Shown here piece after piece: positions 50,801-64,000 of a stretch of 64,000 bases of DNA. Position 1 is the stretch's first letter, and every line of letters begins with the position of its first letter. Origin of the DNA: Arthrobacter sp. Leaf137 (GTDB lineage Bacteria; Actinomycetota; Actinomycetes; Actinomycetales; Micrococcaceae); NCBI RefSeq assembly GCF_001423525.1, contig NZ_LMOI01000023.1, positions 62,001 to 126,000 on the forward strand. Direction: 5' to 3'. The position numbers were made by a program, and so were the translations under genes. The notes beneath the pieces were generated by a model that was given only the letters and a program-made list of their open reading frames with translations, searched no databases and was not told where the DNA came from.

Positions 50801-51411
50801 GCTGCAGCGGCCTTGACCATGCTGGCAAAATCGACCGCGTCTTGGGCAGCGGCTTCACTTACATTGGGGTAGTAGTAAGCCACCTCCTCCGGGCGGACGG
50901 TGTCGCCGTCGACAAGGGAAGCGATGGTGTCGTACGAGATGCGCGTTCGTTCGATTGTTGGCCAGCCGCCCAGTCGCCCGCGATCGACTTCGATATGCGG
51001 CTTTGGATGGCGGAAGTCCACGACCGTTTCGTTTCTGCGGTTCGTATAGGGCTCAAAGATCTCTTCCAGAGTGAAGAGCATCATCTGGCCGACGTTCCTG
51101 GACAGATCCAAAGTTATGCCTTCGGGCGTTTTGAATACTATGGACGTCCCGGAGAGTCCGAAGCTATACGTTGCCGGATGCTCTGTGAACTGTAGCTTTT
51201 GCATAGAGTGAAACGCCTTGCCGATATTCTGCATGGACGTCCTCGAGCGGAGGAACGCGATTGTCCGCAGGGCGACGACGTCGCGGTAAGAGTATAGAGC
51301 TGGGTTGTCGCGATTTATCTCAGGCACGAGGATGCCGCGTCCACGCCAGAGGCGCAGTTGGCGGGCGGTGGCGCCTGATAGCACAGCCGTGAGTTCGAGT
51401 GGAAAGGCCAC
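50797..51411 (-). CDS. MerR-type HTH plus DUF433 antitoxin
   Basis: This 204-residue protein has an N-terminal MerR-like helix-turn-helix (ATARQLRLWRGRGILVPEI, YSYRDVVALRTIAFLRS) and a C-terminal DUF433 domain (GGWPTIERTRISYDTIASLV, VRPEEVAYYYPNVSEAAAQD). DUF433 proteins neutralise DUF5615 PIN toxins, and the HTH would autoregulate the pair. The ATG lies 3 bases after the stop of a short zinc-ribbon-like frame. Confidence 0.85.
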   Translation of the reverse strand: MAFPLELTAVLSGATARQLRLWRGRGILVPEINRDNPALYSYRDVVALRTIAFLRSRTSMQNIGKAFHSMQKLQFTEHPATYSFGLSGTSIVFKTPEGITLDLSRNVGQMMLFTLEEIFEPYTNRRNETVVDFRHPKPHIEVDRGRLGGWPTIERTRISYDTIASLVDGDTVRPEEVAYYYPNVSEAAAQDAVDFASMVKAAAA

Positions 51412-51414
51412 GGT

Positions 51415-51630
51415 TTACTGTCCGAGTTTCCACTGGCCGGCGGAGGCTTCGCGCGGATCGGAGAGAGGGCATCGAGAATTCGTACACCGTGGCTGGGTTG
51501 GAAGCCAGTCTGCCGTCATGGAAGCAGACGACCGTTCATCAACCCAGGAGACTATTCCTCGATGGCCACACTCGGGGCAGTCCGGCGCCCGATATGCACT
51601 GCGATCTGCCTTATTCATTCTTGCCCCCAA
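51415..51630 (-). CDS. Short zinc-ribbon-like protein
   Basis: This frame of 71 residues (or 67 from the second ATG at 51618) has CPECGHRG and CTNSRCPLS, two Cys pairs fit to bind one zinc. It ends 3 bases before the antitoxin start and may be in that operon. Short length keeps confidence low. Confidence 0.45.
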   Translation of the reverse strand: MGARMNKADRSAYRAPDCPECGHRGIVSWVDERSSASMTADWLPTQPRCTNSRCPLSDPREASAGQWKLGQ

Positions 51631-51964
51631 AGCTTAGTGTGATCACCTAGTAAGCGCTCTCCACAGAATACAGGCGGCTACTTGGCATCGCGTAGGGCGC
51701 GCGGGAACCGGCAGTTTCGTTCACTTCCACTCTTCGCGCTCAAAGGTGCCGGCCGATCCGAGCGGTTAGCAATGTAGAGCAGCCAGTTAGAAAGACCGCT
51801 GGGGCACCACTACGTGCCATCCACACGAAGTAGAAAGTTGCCCCTTTAGGCTGAACTGACGCAGCAGGCGTTTGAGAGCCGGGACCGTCGGATCATTCCT
51901 GGGTCCGCGGGCCGCAATACGAGCAAAGAAAACGCCATTAATGGGAGCACCTTTGTAAGTGCAT
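51631..51964. other. Intergenic stretch, no gene seen
   Basis: No coding pattern or strong structure. It should hold the promoter of the toxin-antitoxin group and the 3' flank of the HNH lipoprotein gene. Confidence 0.4.
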
Positions 51965-52678
51965 TTACAGGCAGGCTTTGAGAATACTCGTGGTTGCGTC
52001 GTACTCGGCCTGTGTGACCCAAAGGTTGTATTTGGCCTTCACGGCCACCTGCTTCGAAACGTACTCGCACCGAAACGCCCTGTTCGGCGGCAGCCACGTG
52101 GCAGCGTCCTTGTCGCCTTTGGCGCTGTTCGTAGGGCCATTAGCGGCCATGAGATTTAGCGGGTCGTTGGCGACTTCCTTGCGCTGGTCAGCGTTGAGCT
52201 GCTGTGCGCCCTTTTCCCAGGCATCGCTCAGTGCAACGATGTGATCGATCTGGACATCGGAGCTGGTGTCCTGGCCGCGCGTAAAGGTAATCGTGGTGCC
52301 GGTGTATTTATCGGCCAGAGTTCCTGTCATGACCACGCAGTTGTTGGTGCCGGGCTTGAACGTTTCGTTCGTCAGGTCGCGGGCGAGGATGTCATTGCGG
52401 GTGTCGCAGCCATTTCGGTCAACGTCAGCCCAAGCCGGTCCAAACTCATCGCGCATGTAACCAGTCTTTGGGGCGCGCCCCTTCACGGGAATGCTCTCCA
52501 GTTGTACAAGGGCGTTAGCGACGTCACCGGCAGGCGCCGGCGCGTCGGCGGTGAAGCCCGGAGCAGCTTCGATGACCTCAATGACGCTGGCTGCAGCCTC
52601 ACAACCTACTAATGGCCCGGTCAGTATCAGTGCGGTGACAGCGATCAGGGCCTTGGCTGGAGAACAGGTGGTCTTCAT
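51965..52678 (-). CDS. Secreted HNH-endonuclease-family lipoprotein (GmrSD C-terminal type)
   Basis: The ATG at 52678 (AAAAGGA upstream) gives about 237 residues: a signal with lipobox LVGC (MKTTCSPAKALIAVTALILT before it), then the common secreted-HNH pattern GYMRDEFGPAWADVDRNGCD, TRNDILARDL, and the nuclease core VQIDHIVALSDAWEKGAQQL with the DH pair, DPLNLMA and the family end. Such lipoproteins are thought to cut DNA outside the cell. On a conjugative element it could attack extracellular or competitor DNA, or aid nutrition; this is a guess. Confidence 0.85.
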   Translation of the reverse strand: MKTTCSPAKALIAVTALILTGPLVGCEAAASVIEVIEAAPGFTADAPAPAGDVANALVQLESIPVKGRAPKTGYMRDEFGPAWADVDRNGCDTRNDILARDLTNETFKPGTNNCVVMTGTLADKYTGTTITFTRGQDTSSDVQIDHIVALSDAWEKGAQQLNADQRKEVANDPLNLMAANGPTNSAKGDKDAATWLPPNRAFRCEYVSKQVAVKAKYNLWVTQAEYDATTSILKACL

Positions 52679-52854
52679 GGTCCTTTTGGTTTTCGACGGT
52701 CGTTCCACGCTAGCTTCGACCAATGCCTGCGGCGGGTAGGCTGTGCGTGGTGCCGGCCACACGTCCACTCTTTTGCCGTCGGACCGGGTCCCCTCCGGGT
52801 GCCGCGGCCGGCTCAACTCTAAAAACTGTGACTCGAACGAATACGCCACCCTGT

Positions 52855-53127
52855 TCAGTGGGCCGTAGCCAGTCTGACTTTGGACCGAGTACCAATGAGC
52901 CTTTCCTTCGTCACGGGCCCACCGCCAGAGAGCGAAGAACCAGAGCTAACGGGGAGGATCTCACTCAACTTCGCGATTTCTAGGATGTGCTCGGAAGTGA
53001 AAATGATCTTTCCCTTTCCCCAGCATGCATGGGGGAAGCGTCCACTTGTGGCGCCGTCGCGGAGCCATGACTCTGTGCAGCGCATGAGTGCGGCGGCTTC
53101 GGCGGGTTCAAAGAATTCGATCTCCAT
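52855..53127 (-). CDS. xis: Excisionase-like HTH protein
   Basis: This 90-residue protein has an N-terminal MerR/excisionase-type helix-turn-helix (FFEPAEAAALMRCTESWLRD, GRFPHACWGKGKIIFTSEHI). GGAG stands 5 bases before the ATG. It lies directly downstream of the integrase gene in the same direction (131 bases apart), the usual place for Xis, which bends the att sites and favours excision. Confidence 0.75.
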   Translation of the reverse strand: MEIEFFEPAEAAALMRCTESWLRDGATSGRFPHACWGKGKIIFTSEHILEIAKLSEILPVSSGSSLSGGGPVTKERLIGTRSKVRLATAH

Positions 53128-53257
53128 TGGATCTCCAGAAGGAAGGCGTTACTTTCCACTTCTCATGGCCGCGTGGAGACCGACCGACATGACCGACGCC
53201 GCGCGTCGGCCAAGCCAACCCGGGAACAGACTTCCGCCATGCTGAGTAGTATGGCCG

Positions 53258-54388
53258 TCACCGCAGGAAAGCCGTTATCGACCGCTCAGTCGCGTCAGCA
53301 CCTGCCTGCAGCGCCTCCGGCATCAAGTGCCCGTACACCTGCTCAGTAGTCCGCGTAGAAGCATGCCCCAGCCGGCGAGAGATGGTGAACAAGGGCACTC
53401 CGTCCTGGATCAGCCAGGACGCGTGGGTGTGGCGGAGGTCGTGGATGCGGGGGTTCTTGGTCAGGCCAATTGCCTGGGCGGTGCGAACGGCAGGCACCCA
53501 GTAGTGGTGCCAGTACAGCTTGTGGATGATGCGCTCGCCCTTGGGCGTCGTGAACACCAGTTCCTTTCCGGGCCTGCTCGCCACCAACGGGATCAGCAGT
53601 TCCACAAGCGCAGGGTTCAACCCTATGGTTCGCTTGCCGGCTCCTGTCTTCGTCGCCCCAATGTAGAACTGGTTCTGTCCGTCCCGCTTCCAGGCCTTAT
53701 TGATCCGGGCGGTGGGCGGCTTCGAGAGCAGGTCCACGTCGGCAACAGTCAGGGCAGTGGCCTCACCAAAGCGGGTGCCGGTCATGACCAGGAAGTTGGT
53801 GAAGGCCTTATACCGCTCCCCCATCCCCTCCATGATGAGGCTGAACTCCGCATGAGTAAGGAACATCGCCTCGTCCTCGGCCTTTTCGATACCTGGAAGC
53901 TGCACGCCACGGCAGGGGTTCCGCGAAATATAGCCAAGCATCTCCGCGGTGTTCATAGCGGCCGAAATCAAGCCGTGGACGTTGTGGATGGTCTTCGGCG
54001 CCTTGCCCCTGGCCATCATCGACTTCACCCAGTGTGCGATGAGCCGATAGTCCAGCTTGTCCACCGGCACATGGCCAATAACGTTCCGGATGTGCAGGTC
54101 CAACATGGTTTGGTAGGTCTTTGTGGTTCCGCTGGATGGACGGATCAGCAGGTCGATGTGTTCCTGGATGACTTCAGCCACAGTGGGCGTGCGCTTCTCG
54201 TTCGACAGGATGGCATGCTGCGCGATTTCAAAGGACTGGCCGTTGGCGTCCAGGAGCCGCTTGAGCGTCTCAGCTTCAACGAGCGTGGCAACTGTTAGGC
54301 CCTGCTGCTCGCGGCTCTTCGGGTCACGCCACAACACCATGTAGGACGACGATCCGTCCTTTTTGGTGCGTTTTCGAATGCTTGCCAC
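53258..54388 (-). CDS. int: Tyrosine integrase of the conjugative element
   Basis: GTG at 54388 begins VASIRKRTKKDGSSSYMVLW; the longer open frame upstream runs through the tRNA and is not coding. The 376-residue product has an N-terminal arm-binding domain, a core-binding SAM-like domain (VIQEHIDLLIRPSSGTTKTY) and the catalytic domain with Arg in MTGTRFGEA, HDLRHTHASW, RRLGHASTRTTEQVYGHL (HxxR, H and Tyr nucleophile). It integrates the element at the adjacent tRNA-Leu 3' end, 86 bases away. Confidence 0.95.
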   Translation of the reverse strand: MASIRKRTKKDGSSSYMVLWRDPKSREQQGLTVATLVEAETLKRLLDANGQSFEIAQHAILSNEKRTPTVAEVIQEHIDLLIRPSSGTTKTYQTMLDLHIRNVIGHVPVDKLDYRLIAHWVKSMMARGKAPKTIHNVHGLISAAMNTAEMLGYISRNPCRGVQLPGIEKAEDEAMFLTHAEFSLIMEGMGERYKAFTNFLVMTGTRFGEATALTVADVDLLSKPPTARINKAWKRDGQNQFYIGATKTGAGKRTIGLNPALVELLIPLVASRPGKELVFTTPKGERIIHKLYWHHYWVPAVRTAQAIGLTKNPRIHDLRHTHASWLIQDGVPLFTISRRLGHASTRTTEQVYGHLMPEALQAGADATERSITAFLR

Positions 54389-54474
54389 ACCAAAACGGTA
54401 CGCCGCTGTCAACACTTTGGGCGGTTTTGTCAACACCCAAAGAGGAAACAGGTCTCTGACCTGCGGAAACACTG

Positions 54475-54556
54475 TGCCCGAGGTGGGACTCGAACCCACA
54501 CACCTTTCGATACCGCATTTTGAGTGCGGCGCGTCTGCCAATTCCGCCACTCGGGC
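54475..54556 (-). tRNA. tRNA-Leu (anticodon CAA)
   Basis: The 82-base sequence has acceptor stem GCCCGAG/CTCGGGC, anticodon loop CTCAAAA (anticodon CAA, reads UUG), a long class II variable arm and the T-loop GGTTCGAGTCC. CCA is not encoded. Its 3' end faces the integrase gene, as expected of an attachment site. Confidence 0.95.
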
Positions 54557-54761
54557 GCGGAATACGTGAGTCCAGCGGGTACGCCCACAGCTGATTGTGA
54601 GCAACGCGATCGCTTCACGTACGCGGAATTACTCTACATGCAGATAGGCTGAAGTCCAGAATCGCGCCGCCGTTGCCGCAACTGTACCCATACAGGCCAA
54701 GTAACAACCGCGGTGGCACCTAAGATAGTGATGTCCCGCCGTACCCCTCCAAGGAGATCCC

Positions 54762-55367
54762 GTGACTGAACAGACGGAGTCCAAGCCCACATCCCAGCCG
54801 GCGCGCCGCGTCATTGTGGCTGAGGATGAAACCCTCATCCGCCTCGACATCATCGAGATCCTGCGCGGCGAAGGCTACGACGTCATCGGCGAGGCGGACA
54901 ACGGCGAAAAGGCCGTGCAGCTGGCCGAGGAACTCAAGCCGGACCTGGTCCTGATGGACGTGAAGATGCCCGTCATGGACGGAATTTCCGCTGCGGAGAA
55001 GATCGTCAAGGCACGCATCGCGCCCGTCGTGCTGCTGACCGCCTTCAGCCAGAAGGAACTGGTTGAGCGCGCCCGCGACGCCGGCGCCATGGCTTACGTC
55101 GTGAAGCCCTTCACGCCAGCGGACCTCATCCCCGCCCTGGAGATCGCGCTCTCCCGCCACGAGGAGATCAAGGCCCTCGAAAGCGAGGTCTCGGACCTGC
55201 AGGAGCAGTTCGCCACCCGTAAGCTCGTGGAACGCGCCAAGAGCCTGCTGACCACCAAGATGGGCCTCACCGAGCCCGAGGCTTTCCGCTGGATCCAGAA
55301 GACTTCCATGGACCGCCGCCTCAGCATGCGCGAGGTCGCCGAGACCATCATCAACCAGGTCAACTAG
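54762..55367 (+). CDS. pdtaR: ANTAR-domain response regulator, PdtaR-like
   Basis: This 201-residue protein has an N-terminal receiver (VIVAEDETLIRLDI with acidic pocket, phospho-acceptor Asp in LVLMDVKMPVMDG, Lys in YVVKPFTP) and a C-terminal ANTAR RNA-binding domain (LVERAKSLLTTKMGLTEPEA, RWIQKTSMDRRLSMREVAE). PdtaR binds RNA hairpins and acts as an antiterminator after phosphorylation by a separate kinase. GTG at 54762 follows AAGGAG at 6 bases. A strong terminator follows. Core gene, conserved next to pyk in Actinobacteria. Confidence 0.93.
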   Translation: MTEQTESKPTSQPARRVIVAEDETLIRLDIIEILRGEGYDVIGEADNGEKAVQLAEELKPDLVLMDVKMPVMDGISAAEKIVKARIAPVVLLTAFSQKELVERARDAGAMAYVVKPFTPADLIPALEIALSRHEEIKALESEVSDLQEQFATRKLVERAKSLLTTKMGLTEPEAFRWIQKTSMDRRLSMREVAETIINQVN

Positions 55368-55412
55368 TCGGGCCTGGCCCGGAGCGATTACGACGACGGG
55401 CCGCGCCAACGC

Positions 55413-55448
55413 GAAAAGGACCCCTGCCAGCCGGCAGGGGTCCTTTTC
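55413..55448. terminator. Bidirectional rho-independent terminator
   Basis: Perfect 16-base arms (GAAAAGGACCCCTGCC and its complement) around AGCC, with AAAA/TTTT at the foot, stand between the convergent pdtaR and pyk genes. It serves both directions. Confidence 0.93.
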
Positions 55449-55460
55449 CGTTCAGAAGTA

Positions 55461-56951
55461 CTAGGCCTTCTTCTTCTTTTCCGGCCAGGGGCCGAGCTTT
55501 TCCTTGTTGCTGGTAACTTCCCCGGCACGTGTGGAGTCGGCGAGGTCGCCCACCTTGTGCACCTTCAGGGAGTTCGTTGAACCCGCCTTTCCGGGAGGGG
55601 AACCGGCTGCGATGACCACCAGGTCGCCGTCCTCAACGAGTCCCATGTCCGAGAGGCTGCGGTCCACCTGCGCGGTCATGGCGTCGGTGTGGTCCACCAT
55701 CTGCACCAGTACCGGCTGGATACCCCAGGTGAGCGCCAGCTGGTTCCAGACCTGCTCCACCGGAGTGAACGCGAAGACCGGCTTGATGGGCCGCAGGCGG
55801 GACAGGCGGCGGGCCGAGTCACCCGACTGTGTGAACGCACAGATGTACTTGGCGTCCAACTGGTCGGCGATTTCGACGGCGGCTCGGGTGATGGCGCCGC
55901 CACGGGTCTTGGGCTTGGTCCCCAGCGGGGGGACGCGCTCCAGGCCGTGGACCTCAGTGGATTCGATGATCCGCGCCATGGTCTTGACCGTTTCGATCGG
56001 GTACTTGCCCACGCTGGTCTCACCAGACAGCATGACGGCGTCGGCACCATCCAGCACAGCGTTGGCGCAGTCGGAGGCTTCGGCGCGGGTGGGCCGCGGG
56101 TTGTCGATCATGGACTCGAGCACCTGTGTGGCCACGATGACCGGCTTGGCCCAGCGGCGGGCCAATTCGATGGCACGCTTCTGCACGATCGGCACTTCCT
56201 CCAGCGGAAGTTCCACGCCGAGGTCGCCACGGGCCACCATGATCGCGTCGAACGCGTCGACGATCTGGGGCAGCTGGTCCACTGCCTGCGGCTTTTCGAT
56301 CTTGGCGATCACCGGTGCCCGGCGGCCTTCTTCGTCCATGATCTCGTGCACGCGGGTGATGTCGGAGGCGTCCCGGACGAACGAGAGCGCAACGAGGTCC
56401 ACGCCGCGGCGCAGTGCCCAGCGGAGGTCGTCCTCATCCTTTTCGCTCAGTGCGGGAACGTTGACGGCCACGCCGGGAAGGTTGATGCCCTTGTTGTTGG
56501 ACACCATGCCGCCCACGGTCACCTCGGCAACGACCTTCACGTTGTCGACCTCGATGGCACGAAGCGCCACCTTGCCGTCGTCGATCAGCAGGGCGTCGCC
56601 CACCTTGACGTCTTCGGTCAGGGTCTTCAGCGTCGTGGAGCAGATCTCCTGCGTACCGGGGACGTCTTCGGTGGTGATCGTGAAGATGTCACCAACAGCC
56701 AAGGCGTGCGGGCCGTCAACGAAGCGGCCCAGCCGGATCTTGGGACCCTGCAGGTCGGCCATGATGGCCACGGGCTTACCCAGGTCCGCGGCGGCCTTGC
56801 GGACGTTCTCGTAGGTGTTGTCGTGCACGGTGTAGTCGCCGTGGCTCATGTTCATGCGGGCAACGTCAACGCCGGCTTCCAGCACCGCGAGGGTGTTCTC
56901 GTAACTGGCGATGGCCGGACCGAATGTCGCCACAATTTTTGCGCGTCTCAT
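55461..56951 (-). CDS. pyk: Pyruvate kinase
   Basis: It converts phosphoenolpyruvate and ADP to pyruvate and ATP in the last step of glycolysis. The 496-residue protein starts MRRAKIVATFGPA. It has the substrate-binding MNMSHGDYTVHDNTYENVRK, DLQGPKIRLG, the active-site signature IAKIEKPQAV (about 218) and the Mg-binding MVARGDLGVELPLEEV. The C-terminal allosteric domain (ITRAAVEIADQLDAKYI onward) is present. Length is normal. It lies downstream of gltD on the same strand with 78 bases between. Confidence 0.97.
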   Translation of the reverse strand: MRRAKIVATFGPAIASYENTLAVLEAGVDVARMNMSHGDYTVHDNTYENVRKAAADLGKPVAIMADLQGPKIRLGRFVDGPHALAVGDIFTITTEDVPGTQEICSTTLKTLTEDVKVGDALLIDDGKVALRAIEVDNVKVVAEVTVGGMVSNNKGINLPGVAVNVPALSEKDEDDLRWALRRGVDLVALSFVRDASDITRVHEIMDEEGRRAPVIAKIEKPQAVDQLPQIVDAFDAIMVARGDLGVELPLEEVPIVQKRAIELARRWAKPVIVATQVLESMIDNPRPTRAEASDCANAVLDGADAVMLSGETSVGKYPIETVKTMARIIESTEVHGLERVPPLGTKPKTRGGAITRAAVEIADQLDAKYICAFTQSGDSARRLSRLRPIKPVFAFTPVEQVWNQLALTWGIQPVLVQMVDHTDAMTAQVDRSLSDMGLVEDGDLVVIAAGSPPGKAGSTNSLKVHKVGDLADSTRAGEVTSNKEKLGPWPEKKKKA

Positions 56952-57029
56952 ATACCTACCCTATTGGTCACTTGCATTGGTTAAGTTGTCGTGGAGGTGA
57001 ACCCTCCGTGCACCGCTGGAGGACGGCGG

Positions 57030-63093
<6,064 letters not shown>

Positions 63094-63356
63094 GGGAGAC
63101 GTCCTTCCTCCTGATCGTGCGTATGGAAGGGACACCGTTGGCCCCACTCGTCGGCGCCACTGTGATGGGCACAACAAAGTGTTATTTACTGGAAATTGTA
63201 GGTCAGCCCGGCCTGCTGAACTAACGGTTACGCAGGCCCCTGCCCAGGGCTTCACCGGACGGCAGCTCTATGCTGTCCAAGTTCGGCCCCATGCCACGAC
63301 ATTGTGGTTTCGGGCCCTTCGAGCGGTGGCTCTGCTGCCCTGCCTTGGCCGGCGCC

Positions 63357-64000
63357 CTACTTGCTGCTGCCGGCTTCCGGTGCCGTTCCGGTGGCTGTGC
63401 TGCCGGAGTGTCCGGAAGCCGCTGCGTCCGTGCCTGGCTTGCCGCCGGCCGGTGCTGCCTGGGCCTTTTCCGCGGGGACGGAAGCAGGCCTGGAACCGCT
63501 TTGGTTATCAGGGAGATTATCACGCGATTCACTATCTGAGACAACAGAGTCCGCATCACGGACCTGATCATTCGTCCGTGTGACGTCTCCCGTCGCATCC
63601 GCGTCTGCGGGCTTTTCCACCGCCCCGTCAGCGGGCTTGCGGCCCGGCAGATACACCGTGTCCGGCTCCGTGCGCTTCTTCAGGCCCAGCAGGATGAAGG
63701 CCGCCAACGCCACGACGAAGACCAGGATGCTGGTCCAGACGTTCAGCCGCGTGGTGATCCCGAACAGTGAAACCTGCTCCGCGTCGTCAATGCGCATGGC
63801 CTCAATCCACACACGCCCCAGCGTGTAGTACATCGCGTAGAGCCAGAAGAGCCGGCTGCGGCGGAAGTTGAAGCGGCGGTCCAGGGCGAGCAGGATCACG
63901 ACGCCGGCAATGTTCCACAGCGATTCGTACAGGAAAGTCGGGTGGAACAGGGTGTCCGCCGGGACTCCGGCGGGGAAGTTCGCGTTGTCCGCGTCGATCT
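63357..64000 (-). CDS. lgt: Prolipoprotein diacylglyceryl transferase, C-terminal part
   Basis: The frame enters from the right edge and stops at 63357 (214 residues seen). It contains TLFHPTFLYESLWN, the conserved lgt segment near the last third, then VLL-type membrane helices and YTLGRVWIEAMRIDD with the conserved Arg. The last 85 residues are a hydrophilic Ala/Asp/Ser-rich tail, common in actinobacterial Lgt. It transfers diacylglycerol to lipobox cysteines at the membrane. It lies upstream of gltB on the same strand, 263 bases away. Confidence 0.95.
   Translation of the reverse strand, partial: IDADNANFPAGVPADTLFHPTFLYESLWNIAGVVILLALDRRFNFRRSRLFWLYAMYYTLGRVWIEAMRIDDAEQVSLFGITTRLNVWTSILVFVVALAAFILLGLKKRTEPDTVYLPGRKPADGAVEKPADADATGDVTRTNDQVRDADSVVSDSESRDNLPDNQSGSRPASVPAEKAQAAPAGGKPGTDAAASGHSGSTATGTAPEAGSSK

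Larger units (their letters stand above)
24112..54480. mobile_element. T4SS-type integrative and conjugative element at tRNA-Leu(CAA); left end unresolved
   Basis: The right end is defined by a tyrosine integrase and excisionase gene reading away from the 3' end of tRNA-Leu(CAA). Transfer genes (relaxase, coupling protein, VirB4-like ATPase, SCO6880-like, TrbL-like, VirB2-like, NlpC/P60) and maintenance genes (SSB, ArdC-like) fill 24.5-45 kb. I found no copy of the tRNA 3' end to the left, so the start given is only the left limit of the transfer genes. The mosaic from 3.5 to 24 kb and even the ars cluster may belong to the same element. Confidence 0.75.

Overview
The window is high-GC DNA with short intergenic gaps, many GTG starts and several probably leaderless genes. 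The conserved right end (lgt, gltB, gltD, pyk, an ANTAR response regulator of the PdtaR type) is what I would expect of an actinobacterium of the Micrococcaceae, most likely Arthrobacter or Pseudarthrobacter. The genus is an inference from gene content and order. Everything left of about 54.4 kb looks like accessory DNA.

Region 1 (1-3.5 kb) is an arsenic-resistance cluster: an ArsR-ArsC fusion cut by the window edge, an aquaporin-type channel, a second ArsR with a clear operator, and an ArsN1-like acetyltransferase. A DinB-like protein, a YnfA-like membrane protein and a thioredoxin-like protein follow.

Region 2 (3.5-24.1 kb) is a mosaic of small gene modules: a three-gene operon with a DUF1906 glycoside-hydrolase-like protein, a DUF2690 secreted protein, an LRR-like protein, small membrane proteins and lipoproteins, a membrane protein/regulator pair, an SDR/MarR pair, and a HEPN-like/membrane pair. 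Several genes are broken by single-base frameshifts (YhcG-like nuclease, helicase-associated-domain protein, DUF6308). A decayed serine recombinase closes the region. Short res-like sites built on GTCTCGAAACC lie next to it and recur at 3.7, 15.5, 19.2 and 20.8 kb, at the borders between modules. This is the most unusual structural signal in the window.

Region 3 (about 24.1-54.4 kb) is an integrative and conjugative element of the actinobacterial T4SS type. It carries a MobF relaxase-helicase with a zinc-finger/coiled-coil partner, SSB, an ArdC-like antirestriction protein, a VirD4-type coupling protein, a VirB4-type ATPase, an SCO6880-like protein, a TrbL/VirB6-like protein, a VirB2-like small membrane protein, an NlpC/P60 wall hydrolase, a sigma-factor-like protein, an excisionase and a tyrosine integrase next to tRNA-Leu(CAA). 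The transfer operon is interrupted at 38.4-42.5 kb by an HK97-type capsid remnant and three uncharacterised membrane proteins. Further cargo is an EspR-like regulator/seven-TM protein/ImmA protease/alpha-beta hydrolase operon (46.8-49.9 kb), a MerR-DUF433/PIN-like toxin-antitoxin pair and a secreted HNH nuclease lipoprotein. I did not find the left attachment site, so the element may extend left to include regions 1 and 2 or may end near 24 kb.

Region 4 (54.4-64 kb) is core chromosome: tRNA-Leu, pdtaR, pyk, gltD, gltB and the 3' part of lgt.
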